Numbered from the stretch's first letter, positions 37,380 to 47,196 are shown. The stretch is 64,000 nt of DNA from Muricauda sp. SCSIO 65647 (GCF_021534965.1 NZ_CP091037.1:474501-538500); one strand, 5' to 3'. The notes: generated by a model not told the origin, from the sequence alone. Numbers and translations: made by a program.

Positions 37380-37511
37380 ACCGTATAGGTCAACCTGGTC
37401 TAAAAATTGTTGTGAACAGTCTTAATATAGGGGTCAATAGCAAGAAGTTAGATGGCTGGCACTTAATCGATAAAGCCACGATAGGTCAGGCTTTGGAACA
37501 CTTGAGATTAG

Positions 37512-39437
37512 TTATTCCAAAATAATAAACTCTGATCGTCGGTTCAATTGGTGCTTCTCCCTTGAACAGGGTACCCCATTGCCACATTCATTGACAAGTC
37601 GCGATTCTCCAAAGCCTTCGCCTTTCAAACGTTCTGCGGAAATACCTTTTGAAATCATGTAATTGACCGTTGATTCTGCCCTCTTCTGAGACAGCCACAT
37701 ATTATAATCGTCATTGCCGCGGCTATCGGTGTGGGAATTCACCTTGATTTTCAGGCTTGGATATTTTTCCATGGCTACGATTACCTTTTGAATCTCTACT
37801 TCAGCATCAGGACGTATGTTATACTTGTTCAAGTCAAAATAAATGGTACTCAACTGCAACAGTTTTGCCAAATCATCTCCATAGCCCCCTGTGACCACGT
37901 CACGCTCTAAATAAAAATCAACAATACGTGGTTTGCCATACGATTTGGGAAGATATTCTTCTGAAGGCACATAACCTTCCATCAACGCCCGAACAAAGTT
38001 ACCTTTCGAGCAATCCAACTCAAGAACATAGTCTCCTTCAGAATCGGTAATCGTTGAAGAAACCTCATTGTTTTCCTCATCGATGATTTTGACCGTAGCA
38101 CCCACCAATACTTCGTTTGAGATCCTATCGCGAACCGTGCCCGTAACACCCTGTAGGCAATCAAGCCTTAACGGATCGGTCTCTGTAAAAGCATAGATAT
38201 CATCTTCGCCGAGCCCGTCAGGCCTATTTGAAGAAAAATAGCCCTTCCTGGTCTCTTCATCCATGATAAAAGCAAAGTCATCATATTTGCTGTTCGCTGG
38301 TCTCCCCACGTTGGTCACCGTCTCATCATAACTGAAAGCGATCTTTGTGGCAAAAATGTCCAATCCTCCCAAACCCGGATGTCCATCAGAAGAAAAATAC
38401 AATACTCCCTCAGCGGTTATAAAAGGAAAGGTCTCACGTGCCACGGTATTGATGTTCTTGCCTAAATTTATAATGGGACCATAAGTGCCGTCACCGATAA
38501 TTTTGGTCATGAAGATATCGGATTCACCATGAGAGCCTGGCATATCGGACACAAAGTATAATATCTTTTCATCAAGACTCAGCACTGGGTGTGCAATCGA
38601 GTATGAATCATTGTTGAAAGGCAACTCGGTAATGTCTGTCCATTCACCATCGATAAATGTAGCCGTATATATTTTCAGACGCGTAACGCCTTGTTGGTCT
38701 TTATATTTTTTTCCATCCAAGAAATTGTTACGTGTAAAATACATGGTGCTTCCATCTTTTGTCACTACGGAAGTAGATTCGTGTAACCGTGTATTGACAT
38801 CACCCTCGAGTTTTACCACATTGTTTTCAGAGATGCTGTCAGCATCTACCTTGTAGAGGTCCAAAAAGTCTTTAGAGTTCCATGTGTGACGATATCGGGC
38901 AAGGTTTCCAGTATCTCTATCTGATGAGAAAATCAATCCTCTTTTATAAAAAGAAGTCGCAAAATCGGAATGTTTGCTATTATAGGGAAATGCTTCTACT
39001 TCATATCTTCCCGAATTCTCTTCAATCTTTGCCAAGTAATCTTCTTCATAAGCGGCCATTCTGCTATCGGCACTGGCCATATCGTTAAACTTGGCCATCA
39101 TTTCTTTGGAGCCGTCATAGTCACCCAAAGTCTTCAGGGTTTGTGCATATCGGAAGATATAGTCTGTACCCATTTCATCAGGATATTCTTCGATCAGACG
39201 CCGATATATCTCATTTGCTTTTTCGTAATCGGCATTGAAATAGTAAGAATTGCCCAGTTTCTTTAGCAAGTCTGGGGAGACATAGCCCTTTTCGAGCACT
39301 TTTTGGTAGATATCGATCGCAGGCCTAAAAGAGTAGTCTGAATATTCTTCATCTGCCCTGACCAGTCTCTTTTCTTGAGCATTGAGGCCAACAAAACCCA
39401 ACACCAATATCATAAACAGAAGTAGTCGTTTCAGCAT
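37512..39437 (-). CDS. OmpA-family protein with TPR and PD40 repeats (PorE-like)
   Basis: The 641-residue protein has a signal peptide, then TPR-like helices (about residues 25-135; GNSYYFNADYEKANEIYRRL) and a PD40/beta-propeller region (about 150-420; FSSDRDTGN, YFVSDMPGSHGESDIF, YFSSDGHPGLGGLDIF). A carboxypeptidase-regulatory-like domain follows (VTGTVRDRISNEVLVGATV), and then a C-terminal OmpA peptidoglycan-binding domain (about 530-641; IYFDLNKYNIRPDA, NSHTDSRGNDDYN, LSQKRAE, LNRRSEFII). This is the PorE layout, which links the T9SS to peptidoglycan. It lies 10 bases after a PorP/SprF gene, so it probably serves the same adhesin unit. Confidence 0.9.
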   Translation of the reverse strand: MLKRLLLFMILVLGFVGLNAQEKRLVRADEEYSDYSFRPAIDIYQKVLEKGYVSPDLLKKLGNSYYFNADYEKANEIYRRLIEEYPDEMGTDYIFRYAQTLKTLGDYDGSKEMMAKFNDMASADSRMAAYEEDYLAKIEENSGRYEVEAFPYNSKHSDFATSFYKRGLIFSSDRDTGNLARYRHTWNSKDFLDLYKVDADSISENNVVKLEGDVNTRLHESTSVVTKDGSTMYFTRNNFLDGKKYKDQQGVTRLKIYTATFIDGEWTDITELPFNNDSYSIAHPVLSLDEKILYFVSDMPGSHGESDIFMTKIIGDGTYGPIINLGKNINTVARETFPFITAEGVLYFSSDGHPGLGGLDIFATKIAFSYDETVTNVGRPANSKYDDFAFIMDEETRKGYFSSNRPDGLGEDDIYAFTETDPLRLDCLQGVTGTVRDRISNEVLVGATVKIIDEENNEVSSTITDSEGDYVLELDCSKGNFVRALMEGYVPSEEYLPKSYGKPRIVDFYLERDVVTGGYGDDLAKLLQLSTIYFDLNKYNIRPDAEVEIQKVIVAMEKYPSLKIKVNSHTDSRGNDDYNMWLSQKRAESTVNYMISKGISAERLKGEGFGESRLVNECGNGVPCSREKHQLNRRSEFIILE

Positions 39438-39447
39438 AATAGTTTAA

Positions 39448-40398
39448 TTAAAAAAATCGTGGCGAAACGGTTCGTTGAAATGATTTCAACAATTCGAGCC
39501 TCAAGAAAATCTCAAAAGAGCCATCATTGAACTGGGTACCGCCCAGTTCAGTGGTCTCTCGGTCATAGGCCAGCCCCAACATCAGCTGTTCCGTAATCTG
39601 AAAACCCGCAAGGGCGCTTACAGCAGCATCCCAACGGTAAGCTGCACCAAAACTGAACCTATCATTAAACAAGAAACTTGCCGATAAATCAACCTGAAGG
39701 GGTGCACCCCCAACTGCCTTTGTCAATAGGGCAGGTTTGAACTTCAAATTTCCACTCAAATCAAAAACATAGCCTGTTATCAAATAGAAATTAATCCGTT
39801 CGGCGGCCAAAAAATTAACCGCGTTGCTATCACCCCCACTATTGTCAAAGTACTCAGTCTCCAAAATATTAGGTGCCGATACTCCGGCATAAAATTTATC
39901 AGTGTGATAGTAGATACCCAATCCAAAGTTGGGCGAAAATTGGTTGTCAACGTTATCTTGATCTACTACCTCTTGATCAAAATTTCGCAATCCATTATAG
40001 TCCAAACTCAATAAATTACCTCCAGCCTTTAAACCAAATGATAGTTTCGCGTCAAAAGAAACATCAATAGTGTATGAAAGCACGGCATCTAAATAAGTTT
40101 CTTGTACCACTCCATCGCCAATATTGTCATTGACAATAGAAATACCATATCCCAAACGACTATTTCTAATGGGAGAATGCAAGTTTAAGGTAAATGTCTC
40201 CGGAGCGCCATCAAGACCCACCCATTGTGATCGATAGAGGCCAGCGAAACTCAATTGGCCCCTTGAACCCGCATACGCCGGATTGACACTCAGCGTATTG
40301 AACATATATTGGGTATATTGGGCATCTTGCTGGGCAAACATATCAAAAGATGTCAAGCAAATCAGCAAGAATAGGAACGGTACTGTTTTTCTTATCAT
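39448..40398 (-). CDS. PorP/SprF family T9SS membrane protein (second copy)
   Basis: The 316-residue protein is a close paralogue of the copy at 19.8 kb, with the same hallmark QDAQYTQYM, NPAYAGSRGQLSFAG and LYRSQWVGLDGAP, and the same ending SPRFF. The signal peptide is about 22 residues (ending MFA). It is an outer-membrane barrel that helps T9SS cargo with a type B sorting domain reach or attach to the surface. It lies 16 bases after the 1610-residue adhesin gene and 10 bases before the PorE-like gene, so the three form one operon. Confidence 0.92.
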   Translation of the reverse strand: MIRKTVPFLFLLICLTSFDMFAQQDAQYTQYMFNTLSVNPAYAGSRGQLSFAGLYRSQWVGLDGAPETFTLNLHSPIRNSRLGYGISIVNDNIGDGVVQETYLDAVLSYTIDVSFDAKLSFGLKAGGNLLSLDYNGLRNFDQEVVDQDNVDNQFSPNFGLGIYYHTDKFYAGVSAPNILETEYFDNSGGDSNAVNFLAAERINFYLITGYVFDLSGNLKFKPALLTKAVGGAPLQVDLSASFLFNDRFSFGAAYRWDAAVSALAGFQITEQLMLGLAYDRETTELGGTQFNDGSFEIFLRLELLKSFQRTVSPRFF

Positions 40399-40414
40399 GT
40401 TAAAAATTAACGGA

Positions 40415-43400
40415 TTATCGACTTATATAGAGGTAATCGGTATCGGTTATCCTTCCTTGGTCAGATTCGTACTCAAATATATAAAAATATACCCCTGATG
40501 GAAGGTAGTCATCGCCTGACAATGTTGACCGGCCTTTTGACCTACCATCAAATATATTGTTGATATTGTTATAGTTACTTCCCTCATACACAGCTACACC
40601 CCATCGATTGAAAATTTTCAATGTGTTGTTTCTTGCATTTTCAACGCCTCTGATAAACAGAAAGTCATTTCTACCATCACCATTGGGTGTTACCAATTGA
40701 TTGACTTCTATTGAATCGATCTGTGGTTCATCATCAATTGGGTCGAGGTAGTCGGGCGTGCCGTCACCGTCGGTATCGTCATCGGTAGGGTCGCCGTCAC
40801 CGTCCGCGTCCTCGTCGGGGGTCTCGATACCGTCGCCGTCATCGTCTAGGTCACGATAGTTGACGTCGCCGGTGCCGTCCGTGTCGGGAAGGTCGTTCGC
40901 AGGGTCGTCGATCTCGTCGTTCACGTCGTAGCCGTCGTCGACATCGCTCCCCTCGTAGCCGTCGTCAAGGCCGTCACCATCGGTGTCGGTGCCCGTGAAG
41001 GACTGGTCGGGCTGCCCGTCGAAGTCGAAGTCGTTGCCCTCGTTGTTGTCCGGAACCAAATCGTTGTCAGTGTCTTCGTCAAGGTAGTCGGGAGTGGTGT
41101 CGCCGTCCGTGTCCTCGGGGGTGACCCCCTCGTCGCCAGTGCCCTCGTAGGCGTCGTCCAGGCCGTCGTTGTCGCCGTCATTGCCGCTAGGGGGCACGTA
41201 GCCATCGGTGGGCTGCCCCTCTACGTTGTCGGGGATGCCGTCGTCATCGGAGTCGATGTCGAGGTGGTCGGGCCTGCCGTCGCCGTCACTGTCCTGTGGG
41301 TCCGTCAGCGGGTCGCCGTCACCGTCAAGGTCCGGGTCCTCAACCGTGTCAAGTATCCCGTCGTTGTCATCGTCGATGTCAACCACGTCGGGAACCCCGT
41401 CGCCGTCTGTGTCGTCGCGGTCATCGTCGGGGTCCAGGTAGTCGGGCGTGCCGTCACCGTCCGTGTCGTCATCGGTAGGGTCGCCGTCACCGTCCGCGTC
41501 CTCGTCGGGGGTCTCGATACCGTCGCCGTCATCGTCTAGGTCACGATAGTTGACGTCGCCGGTGCCGTCCGTGTCGGGAAGGTCGTTCGCAGGGTCGTCG
41601 ATCTCGTCGTTCACGTCGTAGCCGTCGTCGACATCGCTCCCCTCGTAGCCGTCGTCAAGGCCGTCACCATCGGTGTCGGTGCCCGTGAAGGACTGGTCGG
41701 GCTGCCCGTCGAAGTCGAAGTCGTTGCCCTCGTTGTTGTCCGGAACCAAATCGTTGTCAGTGTCTTCGTCAAGGTAGTCGGGAACCGTGTCGCCGTCCGT
41801 GTCCTCGGGGGTGACCCCCTCGTCGCCAGTGCCCTCGTAGGCGTCGTCCAGGCCGTCGTTGTCGCCGTCATTGCCGCTAGGGGGCACGTAGCCATCGGTG
41901 GGCTGCCCCTCTACGTTGTCGGGGATGCCGTCGTCATCGGAGTCGATGTCGAGGTGGTCGGGCCTGCCGTCGCCGTCACTGTCCTGTGGGTCCGTCAGCG
42001 GGTCGCCGTCACCGTCAAGGTCCGGGTCCTCAACCGTGTCAAGTATCCCGTCGTTGTCATCGTCGATGTCAACCACGTCGGGAACCCCGTCGCCGTCTGT
42101 GTCGTCGCGGTCATCGTCGGGGTCCAGGTAGTCGGGCGTGCCGTCACCGTCCGTGTCGTCATCGGTAGGGTCGCCGTCACCGTCCGCGTCCTCGTCGGGG
42201 GTCTCGATACCGTCGCCGTCATCGTCTAGGTCACGATAGTTGACGTCGCCGGTGCCGTCCGTGTCGGGAAGGTCGTTCGCAGGGTCGTCGATCTCGTCGT
42301 TCACGTCGTAGCCGTCGTCGACATCGCTCCCCTCGTAGCCGTCGTCAAGGCCGTCACCATCGGTGTCGGTGCCCGTGAAGGACTGGTCGGGCTGCCCGTC
42401 GAAGTCGAAGTCGTTGCCCTCGTTGTTGTCCGGAACCAAATCGTTGTCAGTGTCTTCGTCAAGGTAGTCGGGAACCGTGTCGCCGTCCGTGTCCTCGGGG
42501 GTGACCCCCTCGTCGCCAGTGCCCTCGTAGGCGTCGTCCAGGCCGTCGTTGTCGCTGTCATTGCCGCTAGGGGGAACATAGCCATCGGTGGGCTGCCCCT
42601 CTACGTTGTCGGGGATGCCGTCGTCATCGGAGTCGATGTCCAGGTGGTCGGGCCTGCCGTCGCCGTCACTGTCCTGTGGGTCCGTCAGCGGGTCGCCGTC
42701 ACCGTCAAGGTCCGGGTCCTCAACCGTGTCAAGTATCCCGTCGTTGTCATCGTCGATGTCAACCACGTCGGGAACCCCGTCGCCGTCTGTGTCGTCGCGG
42801 TCATCGTCGGGGTCCAGGTAGTCGGGCGTGCCGTCACCGTCCGTGTCGTCATCGGTAGGGTCGCCGTCACCGTCCGCGTCCTCGTCGGGGGTCTCGATAC
42901 CGTCGCCGTCATCGTCTAGGTCACGATAGTTGACGTCGCCGGTGCCGTCCGTGTCGGGAAGGTCGTTCGCAGGGTCGTCGATCTCGTCGTTCACGTCGTA
43001 GCCGTCGTCGACATCGCTCCCCTCGTAGCCGTCGTCAAGGCCGTCACCATCGGTGTCGGTGCCCGTGAAGGACTGGTCGGGCTGCCCGTCGAAGTCGAAG
43101 TCGTTGCCCTCGTTGTTGTCCGGAACCAAATCGTTGTCAGTGTCTTCGTCAAGGTAGTCGGGAGTGGTGTCGCCGTCCGTGTCCTCGGGGGTGACCCCCT
43201 CGTCGCCAGTGCCCTCGTAGGCGTCGTCCAGGCCGTCGTTGTCGCTGTCATTGCCGCTAGGGGGAACATAGCCATCGGTGGGCTGCCCCTCTACGTTGTC
43301 GGGGATGCCGTCGTCATCGGAGTCGATGTCCAGGTGGTCGGGCCTGCCGTCGCCGTCACTGTCCTGTGGGTCCGTCAGCGGGTCGCCGTCACCGTCAAGG

Positions 43401-45247
43401 TCCGGGTCCTCAACCGTGTCAAGTATCCCGTCGTTGTCATCGTCGATGTCAACCACGTCGGGAACCCCGTCGCCGTCTGTGTCGTCGCGGTCATCGTCGG
43501 GGTCCAGGTAGTCGGGCGTGCCGTCACCGTCCGTGTCGTCATCGGTAGGGTCGCCGTCACCGTCCGCGTCCTCGTCGGGGGTCTCGATACCGTCGCCGTC
43601 ATCGTCTAGGTCACGATAGTTGACGTCGCCGGTGCCGTCCGTGTCGGGAAGGTCGTTCGCAGGGTCGTCGATCTCGTCGTTCACGTCGTAGCCGTCGTCG
43701 ACATCGCTCCCCTCGTAGCCGTCGTCAAGGCCGTCACCATCGGTGTCGGTGCCCGTGAAGGACTGGTCGGGCTGCCCGTCGAAGTCGAAGTCGTTGCCCT
43801 CGTTGTTGTCCGGAACCAAATCGTTGTCAGTGTCTTCGTCAAGGTAGTCGGGATTATCTGTTTCATCTGTATTTACGGGATTCAATCCTTCGAAATCACC
43901 ATCATCATATGCATCATCCAAGCCATCCCCATCTGAATCGTTACCTGTTGGCGGAATATATCCATCGGTCAACTGTGCTTCAACATTATCAGGAATGCCG
44001 TCATTATCGCTGTCAATATCGACCCTGTCTGGGAGACCATCACCATCTGAGTCCACATCCTCGCTAAAAGTTGTGGTCTGGGGATCCAAAAAGTTGTCCA
44101 AACAAGAAAACTGAATACCCGATTGCCTTACGATGGTCTGAAAGTTTTCATTTGTGGTGGTCTGCACACCAAACCTAAAGACAAAGGTGGAAATATCAAC
44201 AAATTGAACCGCCACATTAACCGAGGGGTTTTGATTGGAAATACCAGTGTATTCTTCAAAACCGCCATTGATCAAAAGACCCCCAGAAGTAGTGTTCACC
44301 ACAACTTCGGTAGGATTGTCAACAGTATAACTTACCGGCAGATCAAAGCGGTTGAACTCTTGATATCTTTGATTACCATCAACATCTATAAAATTGGCTA
44401 TCAATTCTTCTAAAAAGACGGGTTGAGTTGTACCGTCTTCAACCAATGATATTCTCAAATCAACGTAAGGTCTTCTAACATCATCAGTAAACTCAAACTG
44501 AATTTCAGGTTTAAAATATTCAGGGTCGATACCGTTTTGGTCAAGAACATCTATCCTACCATTGACTATCTCTTCAACGGTGATTAATGCATCTATTCCC
44601 TGAAACACATCATTTATTCTATATACAGAACCTTCGCTGAAGGCTTGACCTGACTCAAGAACAGGTGTTTCGCTGAAGTTCAGGTTGGGAACGGTCTCGC
44701 AATCAAAGTCAGTACCCAGCGTGCTTGACTCAGTCTGATCTAGAATTCCGTCGTTGTCTGAATCTATGTCAACATAATCTTCGATAGTATCATTCTCAGT
44801 ATCAATGGGTGTCAGGCCCTCTCCACTACCAGGTGTTGATTCGTAGCTATCATCCAATCCATTTCCATCCGAATCAATCCCTGAAGCTTCAATAAAATTT
44901 GAAGAAAGCTGTGCTTCGTAATTATCTACCAACCCATCGTTGTCTGAGTCCACATCCAAATAATCAGGTGTGCCATCAGCATCGGTATCATTGGCGTTGG
45001 TTGAAGGATCGTTATCACCATCTGTGTTTTTGTCCTCTACGGTATCGAGAATACCATCGTTGTCATCATCTATATCGTGTTGATCGAGCACTCCGTCGCC
45101 ATCTGTATCAACATAAGTCGTATCTAGGGAAATTAATGATGAAGAATCATCGAAAGATGCCAGTAGTATCAGAAACAAGAAGGCAATGGACCAAGAAACC
45201 ACCAAAGGGACCAAACCCCTAAAGCCCAAAAAAGTAATTTTTTCCAT
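40415..45247 (-). CDS. Giant TSP type-3 repeat adhesin with gliding-motility C-terminal domain (1610 aa)
   Basis: The protein has an N-terminal hydrophobic segment (about residues 14-32) after a short charged start. A first block of thrombospondin type-3 calcium-binding repeats follows (DTDGDGVLDQHDIDDDNDGI), then a unique beta domain (about 180-400, FSETPVLESGQAF to FSCLDNFLDP). A very long aspartate-rich array comes next, in which a 230-residue unit is repeated about 4.5 times. The last about 97 residues are the type B sorting domain (LVTPNGDGRNDFLFIRGV, FNRWGVAVYEG, LPSGVYFYIFEY). It probably forms a calcium-stiffened surface stalk. PorP/SprF and PorE-like genes follow in the operon. Confidence 0.92.
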   Translation of the reverse strand: MEKITFLGFRGLVPLVVSWSIAFLFLILLASFDDSSSLISLDTTYVDTDGDGVLDQHDIDDDNDGILDTVEDKNTDGDNDPSTNANDTDADGTPDYLDVDSDNDGLVDNYEAQLSSNFIEASGIDSDGNGLDDSYESTPGSGEGLTPIDTENDTIEDYVDIDSDNDGILDQTESSTLGTDFDCETVPNLNFSETPVLESGQAFSEGSVYRINDVFQGIDALITVEEIVNGRIDVLDQNGIDPEYFKPEIQFEFTDDVRRPYVDLRISLVEDGTTQPVFLEELIANFIDVDGNQRYQEFNRFDLPVSYTVDNPTEVVVNTTSGGLLINGGFEEYTGISNQNPSVNVAVQFVDISTFVFRFGVQTTTNENFQTIVRQSGIQFSCLDNFLDPQTTTFSEDVDSDGDGLPDRVDIDSDNDGIPDNVEAQLTDGYIPPTGNDSDGDGLDDAYDDGDFEGLNPVNTDETDNPDYLDEDTDNDLVPDNNEGNDFDFDGQPDQSFTGTDTDGDGLDDGYEGSDVDDGYDVNDEIDDPANDLPDTDGTGDVNYRDLDDDGDGIETPDEDADGDGDPTDDDTDGDGTPDYLDPDDDRDDTDGDGVPDVVDIDDDNDGILDTVEDPDLDGDGDPLTDPQDSDGDGRPDHLDIDSDDDGIPDNVEGQPTDGYVPPSGNDSDNDGLDDAYEGTGDEGVTPEDTDGDTTPDYLDEDTDNDLVPDNNEGNDFDFDGQPDQSFTGTDTDGDGLDDGYEGSDVDDGYDVNDEIDDPANDLPDTDGTGDVNYRDLDDDGDGIETPDEDADGDGDPTDDDTDGDGTPDYLDPDDDRDDTDGDGVPDVVDIDDDNDGILDTVEDPDLDGDGDPLTDPQDSDGDGRPDHLDIDSDDDGIPDNVEGQPTDGYVPPSGNDSDNDGLDDAYEGTGDEGVTPEDTDGDTVPDYLDEDTDNDLVPDNNEGNDFDFDGQPDQSFTGTDTDGDGLDDGYEGSDVDDGYDVNDEIDDPANDLPDTDGTGDVNYRDLDDDGDGIETPDEDADGDGDPTDDDTDGDGTPDYLDPDDDRDDTDGDGVPDVVDIDDDNDGILDTVEDPDLDGDGDPLTDPQDSDGDGRPDHLDIDSDDDGIPDNVEGQPTDGYVPPSGNDGDNDGLDDAYEGTGDEGVTPEDTDGDTVPDYLDEDTDNDLVPDNNEGNDFDFDGQPDQSFTGTDTDGDGLDDGYEGSDVDDGYDVNDEIDDPANDLPDTDGTGDVNYRDLDDDGDGIETPDEDADGDGDPTDDDTDGDGTPDYLDPDDDRDDTDGDGVPDVVDIDDDNDGILDTVEDPDLDGDGDPLTDPQDSDGDGRPDHLDIDSDDDGIPDNVEGQPTDGYVPPSGNDGDNDGLDDAYEGTGDEGVTPEDTDGDTTPDYLDEDTDNDLVPDNNEGNDFDFDGQPDQSFTGTDTDGDGLDDGYEGSDVDDGYDVNDEIDDPANDLPDTDGTGDVNYRDLDDDGDGIETPDEDADGDGDPTDDDTDGDGTPDYLDPIDDEPQIDSIEVNQLVTPNGDGRNDFLFIRGVENARNNTLKIFNRWGVAVYEGSNYNNINNIFDGRSKGRSTLSGDDYLPSGVYFYIFEYESDQGRITDTDYLYISR
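40741..43853 (-). repeat. Tandem array: about 4.5 near-identical copies of a 690-bp coding repeat
   Basis: The period is exactly 690 bp (for example 40741, 41431, 42121, 42811 and 43501 start equivalent positions). Only a handful of bases differ between copies: the VPDYL/TTPDYL site, a GDNDG/SDNDG site, and a C/G at the DHLDI codon. These variants are combined differently from copy to copy, which suggests gene conversion or unequal crossing-over. The array is G+C-rich (42 of 60 bases in the line from 41401) against 20 of 60 in the unique part of the same gene (line from 44341). Confidence 0.95.
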
Positions 45248-45606
45248 AAATGATAGTTTTACATAAACATATCACCATGGCTGTGTAGGCTTTCAAAAGA
45301 ATAAGAATAAGGGGTACTTCTTAAACTAAATGCAAGATATGGCAATATTCGAACTCACCAAACCTTGTGCATATTTAGTTTTAATATCCATGAAATCCTA
45401 TTTTATTCGACAAAGCGCAAAAGGATTTACTTCATCAACCATCTATCTATTTACGTTGCTTTTTTAGGGTCTGGATTATATGAAAATCAAAAACTTTGGA
45501 AGCCTTGGGCGCGTTGCCCAAATATAATTCGGGCCGTTGTCTTTTTTGGGTCAGTTATTCAGGCCATGAATTCTTTATTTCCGTTATTTTTGCGCAAAAT
45601 TTTTAT
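45248..45606. other. Divergent intergenic region between the adhesin operon and prfC
   Basis: The 359-base region should hold promoters for both directions. A plus-strand -7 box TATTTTTG lies at 45585-45592, only 15 bases before the prfC ATG. I found no clear TAnnTTTG on the minus strand for the adhesin operon. A short hairpin GGGC-GCGTT-GCCC lies near 45510. Frames that read through here in front of prfC are not supported. Confidence 0.45.
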
Positions 45607-47196
45607 ATGGATTTTACAAAGGAAATCGGTAGGAGAAGAACCTTTGGAATCATTTCGCATCCTGACGCCGGCAAGACCACTCTAACTGAGAAATTGTTGC
45701 TTTTCGGGGGTGCCATTCAAGAAGCCGGTGCCGTCAAGAATAACAAGATAAAAAAATCGGCCACCAGTGATTTTATGGAAATCGAGCGTCAAAGAGGTAT
45801 TTCTGTGGCCACGTCTGTTCTGGCATTCATCTATAAAAATTTCAAAATCAATATTTTAGACACGCCCGGGCACAAAGACTTTGCTGAAGACACTTTTCGA
45901 ACCCTGACCGCCGTTGACAGCGTCATTGTCGTGATCGATGTGGCCAAGGGGGTAGAAGAGCAGACCGAAAAATTGGTGGAGGTATGCCGTATGCGCAATA
46001 TCCCCATCATTGTTTTTATCAATAAACTGGACCGGGAAGGAAAGGATGCTTTCGACCTTTTGGACGAAGTAGAACAAAAACTGGGCCTCGTGGTCACGCC
46101 CCTGAGCTTTCCCATAGGGATGGGGTATGATTTCAAGGGAATCTATAACATCTATGAGAAAAACATTAACCTTTTTAGTGGCAATAGCAAGAAAAATATA
46201 GAAGAGACCATCGCTTTTGATGACTTGACCAATTCTGAGTTAGAGAATGTCATAGGGTCAAAGCCTGCGGAAACGCTTCGTGAAAATCTTGAATTGGTAA
46301 GTGGCGTGTATCCTGAATTTGATATGCAAGCATACCTTGATGGAAATCTACAACCCGTTTTCTTTGGATCTGCCCTAAATAATTTCGGGGTACGTGAATT
46401 ATTGGATTGTTTCGTTGAAATTGCACCGGCACCAAGGCCTAAAATGGCAGAAGAACGACTTGTAGAACCAAATGAAAAAGACTTCTCGGGCTTTGTCTTT
46501 AAGATACACGCAAATATGGATCCCAAGCATAGGGATCGCTTGGCCTTTGTCAAAATAGTTTCTGGGACTTTTGAACGCAATACCCCCTACTTACACGTAC
46601 GACAGGGTAAAAAATTGAAGTTTTCAAGTCCGAATGCATTTTTTGCCGAAAAAAAGGAAATTGTCGATGTTTCCTTTGCCGGCGATATTGTCGGATTGCA
46701 CGATACCGGAAATTTTAAGATCGGTGATACCCTGACGCAAGGTGAAAAACTTCACTATAGGGGTATCCCCAGTTTTTCACCCGAGCATTTCAGGTATATC
46801 AACAATGCAGACCCCATGAAAGCAAAGCAACTCAATAAAGGCATTGATCAATTGATGGATGAGGGCGTAGCTCAATTGTTTACCTTAGAGATGAACGGTA
46901 GAAAGGTGATCGGTACCGTGGGGGCATTGCAGTACGAGGTCATTCAGTATAGATTAGAGCATGAATACGGTGCCAAATGCACTTATGAAAATTTTCCGGT
47001 CCACAAGGCATGCTGGGTAGATTCCGAAGCTGAAAATGAAGAGTTCGTAGAGTTCAAAAGGGTCAAGCAAAAATTCTTGGCCAAAGATAAACATGGCCAA
47101 CTGGTGTTTTTGGCCGATTCGGCCTTTTCCCTACAGATGACCCAACAAAAATATCCATCCGTAAAACTACGGTTTACGTCAGATAAACAGGTTTGA
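45607..47196 (+). CDS. prfC: Peptide chain release factor 3
   Basis: The chosen ATG gives 529 residues starting MDFTKEIGRRRTFGIISHPD, the same length and N-terminus as E. coli RF3; an ATG 111 bases upstream adds unrelated sequence. The GTPase domain has SHPDAGKTTLTEK (P-loop), RGISVATS (switch I), DTPGHKDF and NKLDREG. Domains II and III follow (KIHANMDPKHRDRLAFVKIV, FPVHKACWV). RF3 recycles RF1 and RF2 from the ribosome after termination. It is monocistronic here. Confidence 0.96.
   Translation: MDFTKEIGRRRTFGIISHPDAGKTTLTEKLLLFGGAIQEAGAVKNNKIKKSATSDFMEIERQRGISVATSVLAFIYKNFKINILDTPGHKDFAEDTFRTLTAVDSVIVVIDVAKGVEEQTEKLVEVCRMRNIPIIVFINKLDREGKDAFDLLDEVEQKLGLVVTPLSFPIGMGYDFKGIYNIYEKNINLFSGNSKKNIEETIAFDDLTNSELENVIGSKPAETLRENLELVSGVYPEFDMQAYLDGNLQPVFFGSALNNFGVRELLDCFVEIAPAPRPKMAEERLVEPNEKDFSGFVFKIHANMDPKHRDRLAFVKIVSGTFERNTPYLHVRQGKKLKFSSPNAFFAEKKEIVDVSFAGDIVGLHDTGNFKIGDTLTQGEKLHYRGIPSFSPEHFRYINNADPMKAKQLNKGIDQLMDEGVAQLFTLEMNGRKVIGTVGALQYEVIQYRLEHEYGAKCTYENFPVHKACWVDSEAENEEFVEFKRVKQKFLAKDKHGQLVFLADSAFSLQMTQQKYPSVKLRFTSDKQV

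Noticed and set aside
24118-43853. CRISPR-like arrays
   Set aside because: The repeats are long, directly adjacent and in-frame coding sequence, with no unique spacers and no cas genes.
40921-43866. Repeated short frames on both strands in the 690-bp array
   Set aside because: They are off-frame readings of the aspartate-rich repeat, giving low-complexity Thr/Arg or Ser/Pro peptides.
45496-45606. Upstream ATG for prfC
   Set aside because: The downstream ATG gives the standard RF3 N-terminus and length; the extra 37 residues look unrelated.
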